From: Gulosibacter sediminis
GTDB lineage: Bacteria; Actinomycetota; Actinomycetes; Actinomycetales; Microbacteriaceae
DNA: 64,000 nt
NCBI RefSeq assembly: GCF_023370115.1
Contig: NZ_CP097160.1
Span: 744,001-808,000 of the forward strand
Direction of reading: 5' to 3'
Below the pieces are notes generated by a model, which ran no database searches, had not been told where the DNA came from, and saw only the letters and a program-made list of their open reading frames with translations. Shown one piece after another: positions 37,067 to 45,634 of this stretch; the stretch's first letter is position 1; the number at the start of each line of letters is the position of its first letter. A program made the translations under genes and the position numbers.

Positions 37067-37882
37067 CTACGGGTTCGCCGAGAGATACGTGTCGGACTCG
37101 TAGAGGTCGAACGAGAGCGTGCCGGTGAGGTTCTGCACGGTGCCGTTAACGGTGATCGTGCGCCCGTCGGTGGTGACGGTGGCCGAGTAGTTGATGGTCG
37201 CGACGACGGTGACGGGATCCTTGCTGTCGTAGCGATGACTCGTGTGGGTGTCGCTGAGCTCTGGGAGTCCCTGGTCAGCCCACGACGAGCCCGGCGTCTC
37301 GAGGGTCTGTGAGGTGCCATCACCGTAGTCGTACGTGGTCGAGACGGGCGTGAAGGTGACGGTGACCTCATGCCCGAGCACCGTCGCCCCAACCGAATGG
37401 GCGGATGCGGTGGTCCAGAAATTCACCGGCTGGCCGAGGATTGCCCAACCGTTGGGCTCCATGAAGAGCTGCGCCTGCGCCGGGGTGACGTTCGCGAGGT
37501 CGGTCACCTGGATCACATCGGGCAACGGCGCCGGGCCCGATGTGTTGTTATCGGCCGGGGCGGGGTCGCCGAAGTCGAGGCCGTCCAAGCAGCGCTCCTC
37601 GGCGGTGCCGTTCACACAGGGACCCTCCGGCACATACGACGTGCCGCCGCCGGAGTCGCCGGATCCTCCACCGCTGGAGCCGCCACCGGATCCACCCGAG
37701 CCACCGCTGCCCTGCGAGTAGTCGATGGAGACGTCCACCGAGGCCCCGTCACTATCAGCGCATGTGGTCAACCAGGGCGACGACGAGTCACAACTCGGGG
37801 CCGCTGCCACAGCCTGAGGAGCGATCAGGCTAACGAGGAATCCGAAAAGAACCGCTACTGACAGAGATCGAGTTCGGGCCAT
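37067..37882 (-). CDS. Secreted protein with Gly/Ser linker and PKD-like domain
   Basis: 271-residue protein with a Sec signal peptide (MARTRSLSVAVLFGFLVSLIAPQAVAAA). A short Cys-containing N-terminal stretch is followed by a Gly/Ser repeat (about residues 58-80) and a conserved region with CVNGTAEERCLDGL. The C-terminal half is a beta-sandwich-like region (VTVTFTPVSTTYDYGDGTSQTL ... HRYDSKDPVTVVATINYSATV) that resembles PKD domains. No membrane anchor or sortase signal is seen, so it is probably released or wall-associated. It overlaps the upstream lipoprotein gene by 28 bp, suggesting coupling. Confidence 0.8.
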   Translation of the reverse strand: MARTRSLSVAVLFGFLVSLIAPQAVAAAPSCDSSSPWLTTCADSDGASVDVSIDYSQGSGGSGGSGGGSSGGGSGDSGGGTSYVPEGPCVNGTAEERCLDGLDFGDPAPADNNTSGPAPLPDVIQVTDLANVTPAQAQLFMEPNGWAILGQPVNFWTTASAHSVGATVLGHEVTVTFTPVSTTYDYGDGTSQTLETPGSSWADQGLPELSDTHTSHRYDSKDPVTVVATINYSATVTTDGRTITVNGTVQNLTGTLSFDLYESDTYLSANP

Positions 37883-38436
37883 AGCTTCTGTGCGTCAATC
37901 TGTGGGGTGTCAGTGAGATTCACAACGCGAACCTCTGCAGGTTGAATGACGCCGGATCGTTCTTCGCCATATTCGACACCGGTGCCGTCATAGACCTGGC
38001 TATCCGCAAGATCGATACACACGTACACGGTGATTTCGTCGTCTTTGTATTGTTGGACTTCTGCGTTCGCGACCGAGAGGTCACCCTCAACAGTGAAATT
38101 GTCAGATGCCGCAAGCTGGACCAGTTGGTCGAAGTAGTCCTGCATGTTCTCTGTGGTCAGTGACTCAAACGCGTCAGTTTTGTCGCCACCCGAAGCAATC
38201 ACTTCACGTTCGGCGGCCAAGTACTCCTCGTAGGTCGCGACCGCGATGTCGAGGGCCTCGGCCTCGGTCAGTTCGGTGGCCGTTGGGGTAGGTGCAGCCG
38301 CCGACGTTTCTTGCGCAGCGGTGCCGGTCGGGGCCGCGTCGCCGCCCCCGGCGCATCCGGTCAGCGCGAGCATCGATGCGGCCGCGAGCAGCGCGGCGGC
38401 GTGCCGGACCCCGCGGGGTGAACCTGGTGTGCGCAT
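37855..38436 (-). CDS. Lipoprotein of unknown function
   Basis: 193-residue lipoprotein: signal peptide with lipobox LTGC (ALLAAASMLALTGCAGGG), a Thr/Pro/Ala linker, then a soluble domain of about 130 residues. The domain contains ALDIAVATYEEYLAAEREV, ESLTTENMQDYFDQLVQ and EITVYVCIDLADSQVYD, a cystatin/NTF2-like alpha-beta pattern, and ends WPELDLC. It is not related to the five-gene array by the W-x-V-x-C pattern. The neighbouring PKD-like gene begins inside its 3' end, so the two exported proteins may act together. Confidence 0.8.
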   Translation of the reverse strand: MRTPGSPRGVRHAAALLAAASMLALTGCAGGGDAAPTGTAAQETSAAAPTPTATELTEAEALDIAVATYEEYLAAEREVIASGGDKTDAFESLTTENMQDYFDQLVQLAASDNFTVEGDLSVANAEVQQYKDDEITVYVCIDLADSQVYDGTGVEYGEERSGVIQPAEVRVVNLTDTPQIDAQKLWPELDLCQ

Positions 38437-38556
38437 CCGCCCTCCTCAAAATGAAGCAACTCGCTGAGGGTACGAAACTTCAGCAATCGGAGGTCCGACT
38501 TATCCACAGGCGAGTAACCGTCGCCCCGGCGCGGAAACACCCGATAGGCTAGGGGC

Positions 38557-38667
38557 ATGGAAATGTTCTTCGAGATTCTCTTCCTGGGTCTGCTCAGCGC
38601 TGCGGTTATCGGCATCCTGGGCGTCAGCGTCGTCGTGCTCCGCCGCCTCTTCAAGGGCCAGAGCTAA
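38557..38667 (+). CDS. Small membrane protein (36 residues)
   Basis: A short frame beginning MEMFFEILFLG and ending RRLFKGQS. Residues about 5-28 form one continuous hydrophobic helix followed by a basic end (RRLFK), which predicts a single-pass protein with cytosolic C-terminus. Its stop lies five bases before the nitrobindin-like start, so the two are probably cotranscribed. TAGGCT, a -10-like element, lies about 13 bases before the ATG, compatible with a very short leader. No function can be assigned. Confidence 0.7.
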   Translation: MEMFFEILFLGLLSAAVIGILGVSVVVLRRLFKGQS

Positions 38668-38672
38668 ACCAA

Positions 38673-39296
38673 ATGATCGAGATTCCGGTCGGGCTGCAAC
38701 CCGAACTGGTTCCGCTGGCCTGGGTGATTGGCACCTGGGAGGGCACCGGCATGATCGAATACTCGGTCGACGGGCAGCTCCGCGAACACGCGTTCCGCCA
38801 GCAACTCGAATTCACCCACCGCGAGCTGCCGTTCCTCGAGTATCGCTCGCAGCTGTGGCTGCTCGACGACGAGTCGGGCGAAGAGACCCCGCTCACGGCC
38901 GAGTCCGGCTACTGGCGACTTGCGCGTCCGCGCACCGACGGCGACGTCGGCCCGGGCATCCTACCGCCGTCTGGCGACGCTCCGGTGCAGGGCGTTGACG
39001 ACGTCGAGGCGCTCCGCAATGCGACGGGCGGCTTCGACCTCGAGGTGACGCTGGCGCATCCGACCGGCCTCACCGAGATCTACACCGGCACCATCGCTGG
39101 CCCGCGCATCGACCTCGCGACGTGCTCGGTGCAGCTCGCCGAGGGCGCGCACGCCTACGAGTCCGCGACGCGCATGTACGGCCTCGTCAACAACATGCTG
39201 TTCTGGGCGTGGGACATCGCGGCGCTCGGGCAGGAGCTCGCGACTCACGCATCCGGCCAGCTCAGCCGAGTTTCGAACGAATCGGACGAATCGTGA
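38673..39296 (+). CDS. FABP-like nitrobindin / peroxynitrite isomerase family protein (DUF1794)
   Basis: Ten-stranded beta-barrel heme protein of 207 residues. The family motif GTWEGTG is at residues about 20-26 (WVIGTWEGTG), followed by FTHRELPFLEYRSQLW and SGYWRLARP. The C-terminal LFWAWDIAALGQELATHASGQLSRV contains the proximal His expected to bind heme. Homologues convert peroxynitrite to nitrate or bind NO. The gene overlaps ygfZ by four bases (GTGA); this pairing also occurs in other actinobacteria. The central GPGILPPSGDAPVQG loop is an insertion of variable length. Confidence 0.88.
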   Translation: MIEIPVGLQPELVPLAWVIGTWEGTGMIEYSVDGQLREHAFRQQLEFTHRELPFLEYRSQLWLLDDESGEETPLTAESGYWRLARPRTDGDVGPGILPPSGDAPVQGVDDVEALRNATGGFDLEVTLAHPTGLTEIYTGTIAGPRIDLATCSVQLAEGAHAYESATRMYGLVNNMLFWAWDIAALGQELATHASGQLSRVSNESDES

Positions 39297-40354
39297 CCTC
39301 CCCCTTCCTCGACCGCGCCGGCGCGGTCGCCGTTGAGTCCGGCCCCGACGTCGGCGTCGCGGCGCACTACGGTCAGCCGCTGCCCGAGCAGCGTGCGCTC
39401 GCGGCCGGCGAAGCCATCGTCGACCTCGGCCACCTCGGCGTCGTCGAGGTGCGCGGCGCCGACCGCCTCACCTTGATTAACTCGCTCACGAGCCAGCACG
39501 TCGTCAACCTCGCCGATGGCGTGAGTGCAGACAACCTGCTCCTCTCGGCGCAGGGTCGCATCGAGCACGAATTTGGGATGCTCGACGACGGCAGCAGCGC
39601 CTGGCTCATCACCGAGACTGCCGCGGCCGCCGACTTGGCCGCCTGGTTCACGAAGATGCGATTCATGATGCGCGTCGAGGTGCTCGACCGCAGCGACGAC
39701 ATCTTCCCGGTCGGAACCCTGGCCGACCGCGACCTCGGGGCCACCCTCGTGTGGCGCGACCCGTGGGCGCAGGGCGCGATCGGCGGCGTGACCTACGCCG
39801 CGACCGGCACTCACCCCGGCACTGCATACACCCTGCAGCTGCACTTGCTCGAGGCCGACGCCTACCGTGCCGCCGCGCAGGCCGAGCAGCTCGCCGGCGT
39901 GGACGCGCTTGAGGCGCTGCGCATCGCCGCGTGGCGACCGCGCGAGGGCCGCGAGTTCGACGACCGCGTGCTGCCCCACGAGCTCGACCTGCTGCGCAGC
40001 GCCGTGCACCTGACGAAGGGCTGCTACCGCGGCCAGGAGACGGTCGCGAAGGTGCACAACCTCGGCCACCCGCCGCGGCGTCTCGTGCAGCTCGACCTCG
40101 ACGGCACGCTCGCCCAGCCGGGCGCCCTCGTGTACGTGCCCGGCAATGACAAGCCGGTCGGCCGCGTGACGTCGAGCGCGAATCACTTCGAGGACGGCCC
40201 GATCGCGCTCGCGATCGTGAAGCGCGGCACCGACGTCGACGCGCAGCTCGAGGTCGCCGACGGCGACGACGCGCGCATCGCGGCGGCGCAGACCGTGATT
40301 GTGCCCCAGGGCGCCGGCAGCACGGTCGACCTCAGCGCCTTCCGCGGCCGCTAG
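39293..40354 (+). CDS. ygfZ: YgfZ/GcvT-family folate-binding protein (Fe-S cluster maintenance)
   Basis: Tetrahydrofolate-dependent protein that supports Fe-S enzyme assembly or repair. 353 residues from GTG 39293, which overlaps the nitrobindin stop. Diagnostic motif KGCYRGQE occurs in HLTKGCYRGQETVAKVHNLG, with the conserved Cys. N-terminal LGHLGVVEVRGADRLTLINSLTSQHV corresponds to the GcvT-like fold. The ELDLLRSAVHL segment precedes the motif, and a C-terminal beta-barrel domain follows. In E. coli the Cys in KGCYxGQE is essential. Co-occurrence with a heme/NO protein suggests a shared oxidative or nitrosative stress role (inference). Confidence 0.92.
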   Translation: MTSPFLDRAGAVAVESGPDVGVAAHYGQPLPEQRALAAGEAIVDLGHLGVVEVRGADRLTLINSLTSQHVVNLADGVSADNLLLSAQGRIEHEFGMLDDGSSAWLITETAAAADLAAWFTKMRFMMRVEVLDRSDDIFPVGTLADRDLGATLVWRDPWAQGAIGGVTYAATGTHPGTAYTLQLHLLEADAYRAAAQAEQLAGVDALEALRIAAWRPREGREFDDRVLPHELDLLRSAVHLTKGCYRGQETVAKVHNLGHPPRRLVQLDLDGTLAQPGALVYVPGNDKPVGRVTSSANHFEDGPIALAIVKRGTDVDAQLEVADGDDARIAAAQTVIVPQGAGSTVDLSAFRGR

Positions 40355-40443
40355 CTAAGCCCACGAACGCTGTGACGAATGTCACGGCGAAGTCGTGACG
40401 CTTCAGCGAGCCCGAGCGTTGCCTCGCGACGCATGCTGGTGGC

Positions 40444-41379
40444 ATGAACACCGAACGCAGCTCAGGCACCGCACTGCAACTCACGGGCGTCACGAAATCC
40501 TTCCGCGTCGGCACCGAAACGGTCCGCGCCGTCCGAGGCATCGACCTCTCCATTGAGCGCGGCGAGATCGTCGCGCTGCTCGGCGCGAACGGCGCCGGAA
40601 AGACCACGACGCTCGACATGGTGCTCGGTCTCACCCCGCCCACTTCGGGCGAGGTGCGCGTGCTTGGCGGCACGGCCGAGCAGGCGGTCGCGAACGGCCG
40701 CATCTCGGCTGTGCTGCAGACCGGTGGCCTGCTGCGCGACCTCAAGGTTGGCGAGACGGTGCAGCTCATCGCGAGCACCTACCGCCACCACCTCGACGTG
40801 GACGAGGTGATGCGCCGAACGGGTCTCGATCGGCTCGCGAATCGCACGGTCGCGAAGTGCTCCGGCGGCGAGCAGCAGCGGCTGCGTTTCGCGCTGTCGC
40901 TGCTCTCGGAGCCCGAACTGCTCATTCTCGACGAGCCGACCTCGGGCATGGACGTCAACGCCCGCCGTGATTTCTGGGGCACCATGCGCAAGGAGGCGCT
41001 CGAGGGCCGCACGATCATCTTCGCGACGCACTACCTGCAGGAGGCCGACGAGTTCGCCCAGCGCATCGTCATGATGGCCGGTGGCGAGATTGTCGCTGAC
41101 GGCAGCGTCTCCGAGATCCGCGCCCTCGCGGGCCGCAAGCACGTGTCGGCCAGGTGGGCGGATGCGCGCGATGACGAGCTCGCGCGGGTCGCGGGCGCCG
41201 AGCGGGTGCTGCGCCGCACCGGCGAGCGCATCACCTTCGAGTCGGGCGACGCGGACGCGACCGCGCGCTACCTCCTCACCGAGACCGCCGCATCCGACCT
41301 CGAAATCGTTGCGGCCAGCCTCGACGATGCCTTCAGCGCGCTCACCTCGACCGACCGCACGCCGGCCACGACCAAGTAG
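40444..41379 (+). CDS. ABC-2 type transporter, ATP-binding protein (DrrA-like)
   Basis: ATPase of 311 residues for the permease encoded next to it. Walker A GANGAGKTT, Q-loop VLQTGGLLRD, signature CSGGEQQRLRFALSL (Cys replaces the usual Leu at the start), Walker B LLILDEPTSGMD and switch His in FATHYLQEAD are all present. The C-terminal about 80 residues form the accessory domain of daunorubicin-resistance type ATPases. Four genes in a row (ATPase, permease, kinase, regulator) make an export-sensing unit of the kind used for lipid or antibiotic stress. Substrate unknown. Confidence 0.92.
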   Translation: MNTERSSGTALQLTGVTKSFRVGTETVRAVRGIDLSIERGEIVALLGANGAGKTTTLDMVLGLTPPTSGEVRVLGGTAEQAVANGRISAVLQTGGLLRDLKVGETVQLIASTYRHHLDVDEVMRRTGLDRLANRTVAKCSGGEQQRLRFALSLLSEPELLILDEPTSGMDVNARRDFWGTMRKEALEGRTIIFATHYLQEADEFAQRIVMMAGGEIVADGSVSEIRALAGRKHVSARWADARDDELARVAGAERVLRRTGERITFESGDADATARYLLTETAASDLEIVAASLDDAFSALTSTDRTPATTK

Positions 41380-41388
41380 GAGCCAGAG

Positions 41389-42216
41389 ATGTCTGCAACT
41401 GCCACCGCCCCCGCCGCCACACCCCGCGATAGCGCCAAGGTGGCTAGCACCAACATGATCGGCACGTATGTGCGCATCGAGCTCGTGCGCCAGCTCCGCC
41501 AGGTCTCAAATCTCGTGTTCATGGTCGGCCTGCCGCTCATGCTCTTCCTCATCTTCGGCGCCATGCAGGAGTATTCGACCACCGAACTCCCGAATGGCAA
41601 CGGCAACGTGTCGGCGTCGATCATGGTGTCGTTCGCCTCCTACGGCGCGATCACGGCCACCGCAGGGCTGGCCGGCTCGGCCGCGATTGAGCTGCAGCAA
41701 GGCTGGGGACGCCAGCTCGGTATCACCCCGTTCCGCGGCACGCACTTCCTTATCTCAAAGACGATCGTGGCGATGGTGCTCGCGCTGCTGCCGGTCGGCG
41801 TCATCTTCCTCGCCGGTGCTCTCACGACGGCACGGCTTGACGGCTGGATCTGGGTCGCGTGCGGCGTGCTCGTGCTCGTGCCCGCCATCGTGTTCTCGCT
41901 CTACGGGCTCGCGATCGGCACGCTGTTTCGCAGCGAGACGGCCGTGGGCGCCGCGAGCGGCATGATCGTGATCTTCATGTTCCTCGGGAACGCGTTCATG
42001 CCGCTGTCGGGCTTCCTCTTCGACCTCTCGCCGTTCACTCCGGTCTGGGGCGTCATGCAGCTCGCCCTGTGGCCGCTGCAAGAGGGAACGGTGCTGAGCG
42101 CCGACGCCCTCACGCAGTACGAGCTGTGGCAGCCGATCACCAACGTTGTGGTGTGGGGCCTCATCTTCGCCGGTCTGGCCGCGCTCGGGGCGCGCCGCGG
42201 CACGAGCCGTCGCTGA
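41389..42216 (+). CDS. ABC-2 type transporter permease
   Basis: Membrane subunit of 275 residues with six predicted helices. An N-terminal cytosolic Ala/Pro/Thr-rich segment of about 20 residues precedes IGTYVRIELVRQLRQVSNLVFMV, the amphipathic connecting helix typical of ABC-2 permeases. Later helices include MVLALLPVGVIFLAGAL and GMIVIFMFLGNAFMPLSGFLFDL, the latter being the conserved family region. The start lies nine bases after the ATPase stop. It should dimerise and pair with two copies of the ATPase. Confidence 0.9.
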   Translation: MSATATAPAATPRDSAKVASTNMIGTYVRIELVRQLRQVSNLVFMVGLPLMLFLIFGAMQEYSTTELPNGNGNVSASIMVSFASYGAITATAGLAGSAAIELQQGWGRQLGITPFRGTHFLISKTIVAMVLALLPVGVIFLAGALTTARLDGWIWVACGVLVLVPAIVFSLYGLAIGTLFRSETAVGAASGMIVIFMFLGNAFMPLSGFLFDLSPFTPVWGVMQLALWPLQEGTVLSADALTQYELWQPITNVVVWGLIFAGLAALGARRGTSRR

Positions 42217-42241
42217 CTCCAGCCTCTAGGCTGATGGCACT

Positions 42242-43339
42242 GTGAAGCGAATCCTGCGATACGAAGACCTCTACGCCGGGGTATGGCTGGTCTTCCTGCT
42301 CCTCCCGGTGCTGTTCGTCGCGCTCTATTCCGACGCCGGCGTGTGGTGGGACGTCGCAGCCTACCTCGCCATCGCCGCGTTCTCGGTGATCTACATCGCG
42401 GTCTTTCGATGCATGATCGCGCGCGACATGCCGTCGATCGTCGCCGGTGCTCGCCCCAACCTCGGCTTGGCGAGCATCGGCACGGTGCTGCTGCTCGGCT
42501 GCGTCGCCCTCACGCTGCCGTCGCTCGGCCCGAACGCGACGGCGATGATGCCGTTCCTCGCGGCGGTGTGGATGTGGGCCTTGCCGATGGGCCTCGCGAT
42601 GTTCGCGGCGGTAGCGTGGTGGTGCGTGTCGATGGGGTTCATCTGGCTCTACCTCGGCACTGACATGGCCAGCGTCTGGATCGGCCCGACCATGGCGCTC
42701 CTGTTCATCTGCTTCTTCCGTTTTTTCAACGAACGCGCGGCCCGCGAGGAGTCGCTCGCGACCGAGCTCGCGACGGCGCGCGAACGCGAGGAGATCGCGC
42801 GCGATGTGCACGACCTGCTCGGCCACTCGCTCACGGCCGTGTCGCTCAAGGCGCAGGTGGCTCGGCGCTTGTTGCGTGCCGACCCGGATCGCGCCGAGGC
42901 CGAGCTGGAGGAGCTTTTGCAGCTCACGCAGCGCTCGCTCGAGGAGGTGCGCGGCGTCGTGGGGCGCATGAGCACCCCCGACCTGACATCGCAGCTCGCC
43001 GCGGCGCGCGAAGTGCTCGAGGCGGCCGAGATTCACGTCGAGGTGCGGGGTGCGAGCGAACGGGTGCCCGCGTCGCGCCGGGCGCTGTTTGCCTGGGCCC
43101 TGCGCGAGGGAACGACGAACGTCGTGCGCCACGCCCAGGCCGCGAACGTGATGATCGCCCTCGAGCCCGACCGCCTCGAGGTTGCCGACGACGGTCGTGG
43201 CATCTGCGCCGAGGAGGGCCACGGGCTGACCGGGCTGCGTCGGCGCATTGAGGATGCTGGGGCCACCCTGCGCCTGCGGCCCGCGAACGCCGCGCTCGAG
43301 CGCCCCGGCACCCAACTCATCGTGGAGTACGAGTCATGA
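42242..43339 (+). CDS. Sensor histidine kinase, DesK-like
   Basis: 365-residue kinase starting at GTG 42242. Residues about 15-160 contain five or six membrane helices with only short loops, as in kinases that sense membrane state. The HisKA_3 helix has EREEIARDVHDLLGH, phospho-acceptor H190. The ATP-binding domain shows REGTTNVVRHAQAA (N box), VADDGRGI (G1) and GHGLTGLRRRIEDAGA (G2). It overlaps the regulator gene by four bases (ATGA) and follows the ABC-2 transporter by 25 bp, so it probably regulates that transporter or is fed by it. Confidence 0.92.
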   Translation: MKRILRYEDLYAGVWLVFLLLPVLFVALYSDAGVWWDVAAYLAIAAFSVIYIAVFRCMIARDMPSIVAGARPNLGLASIGTVLLLGCVALTLPSLGPNATAMMPFLAAVWMWALPMGLAMFAAVAWWCVSMGFIWLYLGTDMASVWIGPTMALLFICFFRFFNERAAREESLATELATAREREEIARDVHDLLGHSLTAVSLKAQVARRLLRADPDRAEAELEELLQLTQRSLEEVRGVVGRMSTPDLTSQLAAAREVLEAAEIHVEVRGASERVPASRRALFAWALREGTTNVVRHAQAANVMIALEPDRLEVADDGRGICAEEGHGLTGLRRRIEDAGATLRLRPANAALERPGTQLIVEYES

Positions 43340-43953
43340 GCATCCGCATCCTTATCGCCGACGACCAGGACCTCATCCGCGGGGCGCTCGCGGCCCTGCT
43401 CGGGCTCGAGGAGGACCTCGAGATCGTCGCGCAGACCGGCCGCGGGGACGAGGTGGCGGCGCTCGTGGCCGAGCACGACGTCGACGTGGCGCTGCTCGAC
43501 ATCGAGATGCCCGGCCGCAACGGCATCGACGTTGCGGCCGAGCTCACGAGCTCGGGCTCGTCGTGCCGGGCCCTCATCGTCACGACGTTCGGCCGCCCGG
43601 GCTACCTTCGCCGTGCGATGGCGGCCGGTGCGCGCGGCTTCGTCGTGAAAGACACCCCGGCCGAGGAGCTCGCAAAGACGATCCGCGAGGTCGCGGCGGG
43701 GCGCCGCGTCGTCGACCCCGTGCTCGCGGCCGAATCAATGGGGGTGGGGGAGAGCCCGCTCAGCCCACGCGAGGCCGAAGTGCTGGCCGCGGCGGCCGAC
43801 GGTGCGAGCGTGCGAGAGGTCGCCTCGCGGGTGCATCTTTCGGCCGGCACGGTGCGAAATCATCTCTCGGCGGCCATCGGTAAGACCGGCGCCGGCAACC
43901 GTGCCGAGGCCGCGCGGATTGCTCGGGACCGTGGATGGTTATTGGACACGTGA
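43336..43953 (+). CDS. LuxR-family response regulator, DesR-like
   Basis: 205-residue regulator cognate to the preceding kinase. Receiver domain: D9/D10 pocket in LIADDQDLIRGALA, phospho-acceptor D55 in VALLDIEMPGRNG, and switch Thr/Lys in IVTTFGRPGY and FVVKDTP. The output LuxR helix-turn-helix has LSPREAEVLAAAADG and STGTVRNH-like LSAGTVRNHLSAAIGKTGAGNR. The TTFGRPGYLRRAM segment is characteristic of the DesR group. Probable target is its own transporter operon. Confidence 0.93.
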   Translation: MSIRILIADDQDLIRGALAALLGLEEDLEIVAQTGRGDEVAALVAEHDVDVALLDIEMPGRNGIDVAAELTSSGSSCRALIVTTFGRPGYLRRAMAAGARGFVVKDTPAEELAKTIREVAAGRRVVDPVLAAESMGVGESPLSPREAEVLAAAADGASVREVASRVHLSAGTVRNHLSAAIGKTGAGNRAEAARIARDRGWLLDT

Positions 43954-43971
43954 CCTCGCTACGCTGAAGGC

Positions 43972-44727
43972 ATGAACGCACCGCTCACGCTCATCCTCGT
44001 CCGCCACGGTCAGAGTGACTGGAATGAAAAGAATCTCTTCACCGGCTGGGTCGATGTCGACCTCACGGATCAGGGTCGCGCGGAGGCCAAGCGCGCCGGC
44101 GAGCTGATCCGCGACGCCGAGCTCGCTCCCGACATCCTCTACACCTCGCTGCTCACGCGCGCCATCGAGACCGCGAACATCGCGCTGAAGGAGGCCGGCT
44201 TTAACTGGATTCCGGTGAAGCGCGACTGGCGTCTCAACGAGCGCCACTACGGCGCGCTGCAGGGCAAGAACAAGGCGCAGGTGCGCGATGAGTTCGGCGA
44301 GGAGCAGTTCATGACCTGGCGTCGCTCGTACGACACGCCGCCGCCCGCCATCGCCGACGACAATGAGTTCTCGCAGATCGGCGACCGCCGCTACGCCGCC
44401 CTTGGCGACGACGCGCCCCGCACCGAGTGCCTCAAGGACGTGCTCGAGCGACTTTTGCCCTTCTGGGAGTCCGACATCGCGGGCGACCTCAAGGCCGGTA
44501 AGACGGTGCTCGTCGCGGCGCACGGTAACTCGCTGCGCGCGCTCGTGAAGCACCTCGACGGCATCTCGGACGACGAGATCGCAGGGCTGAACATCCCCAC
44601 CGGCATCCCGCTCGTCTACCAGCTCGACCCCGAGACGCTGCAGCCCGTCGCCCCTGCCGCCTACCTTGACCCGGAGGCCGCCGCCGCGGGTGCCGCCGCC
44701 GTCGCAAACCAGGGCGCCCAGAAGTAG
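43972..44727 (+). CDS. gpmA: 2,3-bisphosphoglycerate-dependent phosphoglycerate mutase
   Basis: Glycolytic enzyme interconverting 3- and 2-phosphoglycerate. 251 residues. The phospho-His motif [13 protein letters not shown] places the nucleophile at H12; the second catalytic His is in [31 protein letters not shown] and [20 protein letters not shown] are the classical dPGM blocks. The C-terminal [13 protein letters not shown] tail is variable. In mycobacteria gpm lies beside senX3-regX3 as it does here, with phoU between in this genome. Ends at a long bidirectional terminator. Confidence 0.96.
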   Translation: MNAPLTLILVRHGQSDWNEKNLFTGWVDVDLTDQGRAEAKRAGELIRDAELAPDILYTSLLTRAIETANIALKEAGFNWIPVKRDWRLNERHYGALQGKNKAQVRDEFGEEQFMTWRRSYDTPPPAIADDNEFSQIGDRRYAALGDDAPRTECLKDVLERLLPFWESDIAGDLKAGKTVLVAAHGNSLRALVKHLDGISDDEIAGLNIPTGIPLVYQLDPETLQPVAPAAYLDPEAAAAGAAAVANQGAQK

Positions 44728-44732
44728 CGAGC

Positions 44733-44782
44733 CCAACGAAGAACGGCCCGCCTCCGAGTGGAAGCGGGCCGTTCTTCGTTGG
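44733..44782. terminator. Bidirectional terminator between gpmA and phoU
   Basis: A perfect 19-bp stem: CCAACGAAGAACGGCCCGC (44733-44751) pairs with 44764-44782 around a 12-base loop. The arm contains GTTCTTCGTT on the plus side, with its counterpart on the minus side. It separates two convergent genes and should stop both transcripts. Confidence 0.9.
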
Positions 44783-44794
44783 CGTCGAGCGGGC

Positions 44795-45454
44795 CTAGGC
44801 CTCCTGCTCGGTGCCCTCCTGCTGGTAGCGGATGCGCTTGGCGATCGAGACGGCGTGGTCGGAGAAGCGCTCGAGGTAGCGGTTCGCGAGGGTCGCGTCG
44901 ACGACCTGGGTCGGCGAGGCCTCCTGGTTACCGTCCTGTTCAAGCTCGCCGAGGGTGTCGAGCACCTGCTTGTGCTTTGCATCGATCTCGTCGTCTGCCG
45001 CGACGATCTCGTCGATGAGGCGGGGCTCCTCAGTCTCGAAGAGACGAACGAGACGCTCGGCCTGCGCGACGTCGAGCGCACCCATCTCGAGGAGGTGCTG
45101 ACGCACCTGCGACGCACCCGACTCCTCGGGGTAGCGCATGCGGGCGAGCTGCGCGATGTGCGCGGCGAGGTCGCCCATGCGCTCGAGGGAGCCGCTCATG
45201 CGCATCGTCGAGACGATGAAGCGGAGGTCGTTCGCGACCGGTGCCTGCATGAGCAGGATCTCGAGGGTGAGGTCGTCGAGCTGCGCGGTCTGCTCGTCGA
45301 TCTTAAGGTCATCACCGATGACCTCGTCAGCAACTGCGACGTCAGAGTGCGCGAACGAGGCGAGGGCACGAGTCATGGCCGACTGCACGTGGTTGGCAAT
45401 GTTGACGAGGCCGCCCTGCACCTGGGCGAGCTCTTGCTGGAAAATTTCACGCAT
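44795..45454 (-). CDS. phoU: Phosphate signalling protein PhoU
   Basis: Negative regulator linking the Pst phosphate importer to the phosphate-responsive kinase. 219 residues made of two three-helix bundles. Repeated PhoU metal-binding motifs appear as ENANxxxD-like segments: MRMSGSLERMGDLAAHIAQLA and LANRYLERFSDHAVSIAKRI, the E-R-x-x-D-H/A pattern. The gene is divergent from senX3-regX3, the kinase-regulator pair it should control, and convergent with gpmA. No pst genes are in the window. Confidence 0.95.
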   Translation of the reverse strand: MREIFQQELAQVQGGLVNIANHVQSAMTRALASFAHSDVAVADEVIGDDLKIDEQTAQLDDLTLEILLMQAPVANDLRFIVSTMRMSGSLERMGDLAAHIAQLARMRYPEESGASQVRQHLLEMGALDVAQAERLVRLFETEEPRLIDEIVAADDEIDAKHKQVLDTLGELEQDGNQEASPTQVVDATLANRYLERFSDHAVSIAKRIRYQQEGTEQEA

Positions 45455-45543
45455 GGTCTGTCCTTCGATGGAAGTGGAACTTAGTGGGCTTGTGCCAAAA
45501 AGAAGGGCCGATGAACTCGGGGTTCATTCTCCAAGCTAGTGGT

Positions 45544-45565
45544 TTCCGGTGACGTGGCGGTGAAC
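45544..45565 (-). promoter_or_regulatory. Candidate PHO box (phosphate-regulator direct repeat)
   Basis: Read on the minus strand, GTTCACCGCCA and CGTCACCGGAA are two adjacent 11-base units resembling the actinobacterial PHO box unit (GTTCAYYYRSG). They lie 90-112 bp upstream of phoU and 70 bp upstream of senX3. An additional inverted repeat ATGAAC-TCGGG-GTTCAT is at 45511-45527. RegX3 binding here is inferred. Confidence 0.45.
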
Positions 45566-45634
45566 AGCACGCGCCAAACCGATGATTGACGAACTCAGGG
45601 GCGAGGAAACCGACGGCTCCTATGCTTAGAGGTT

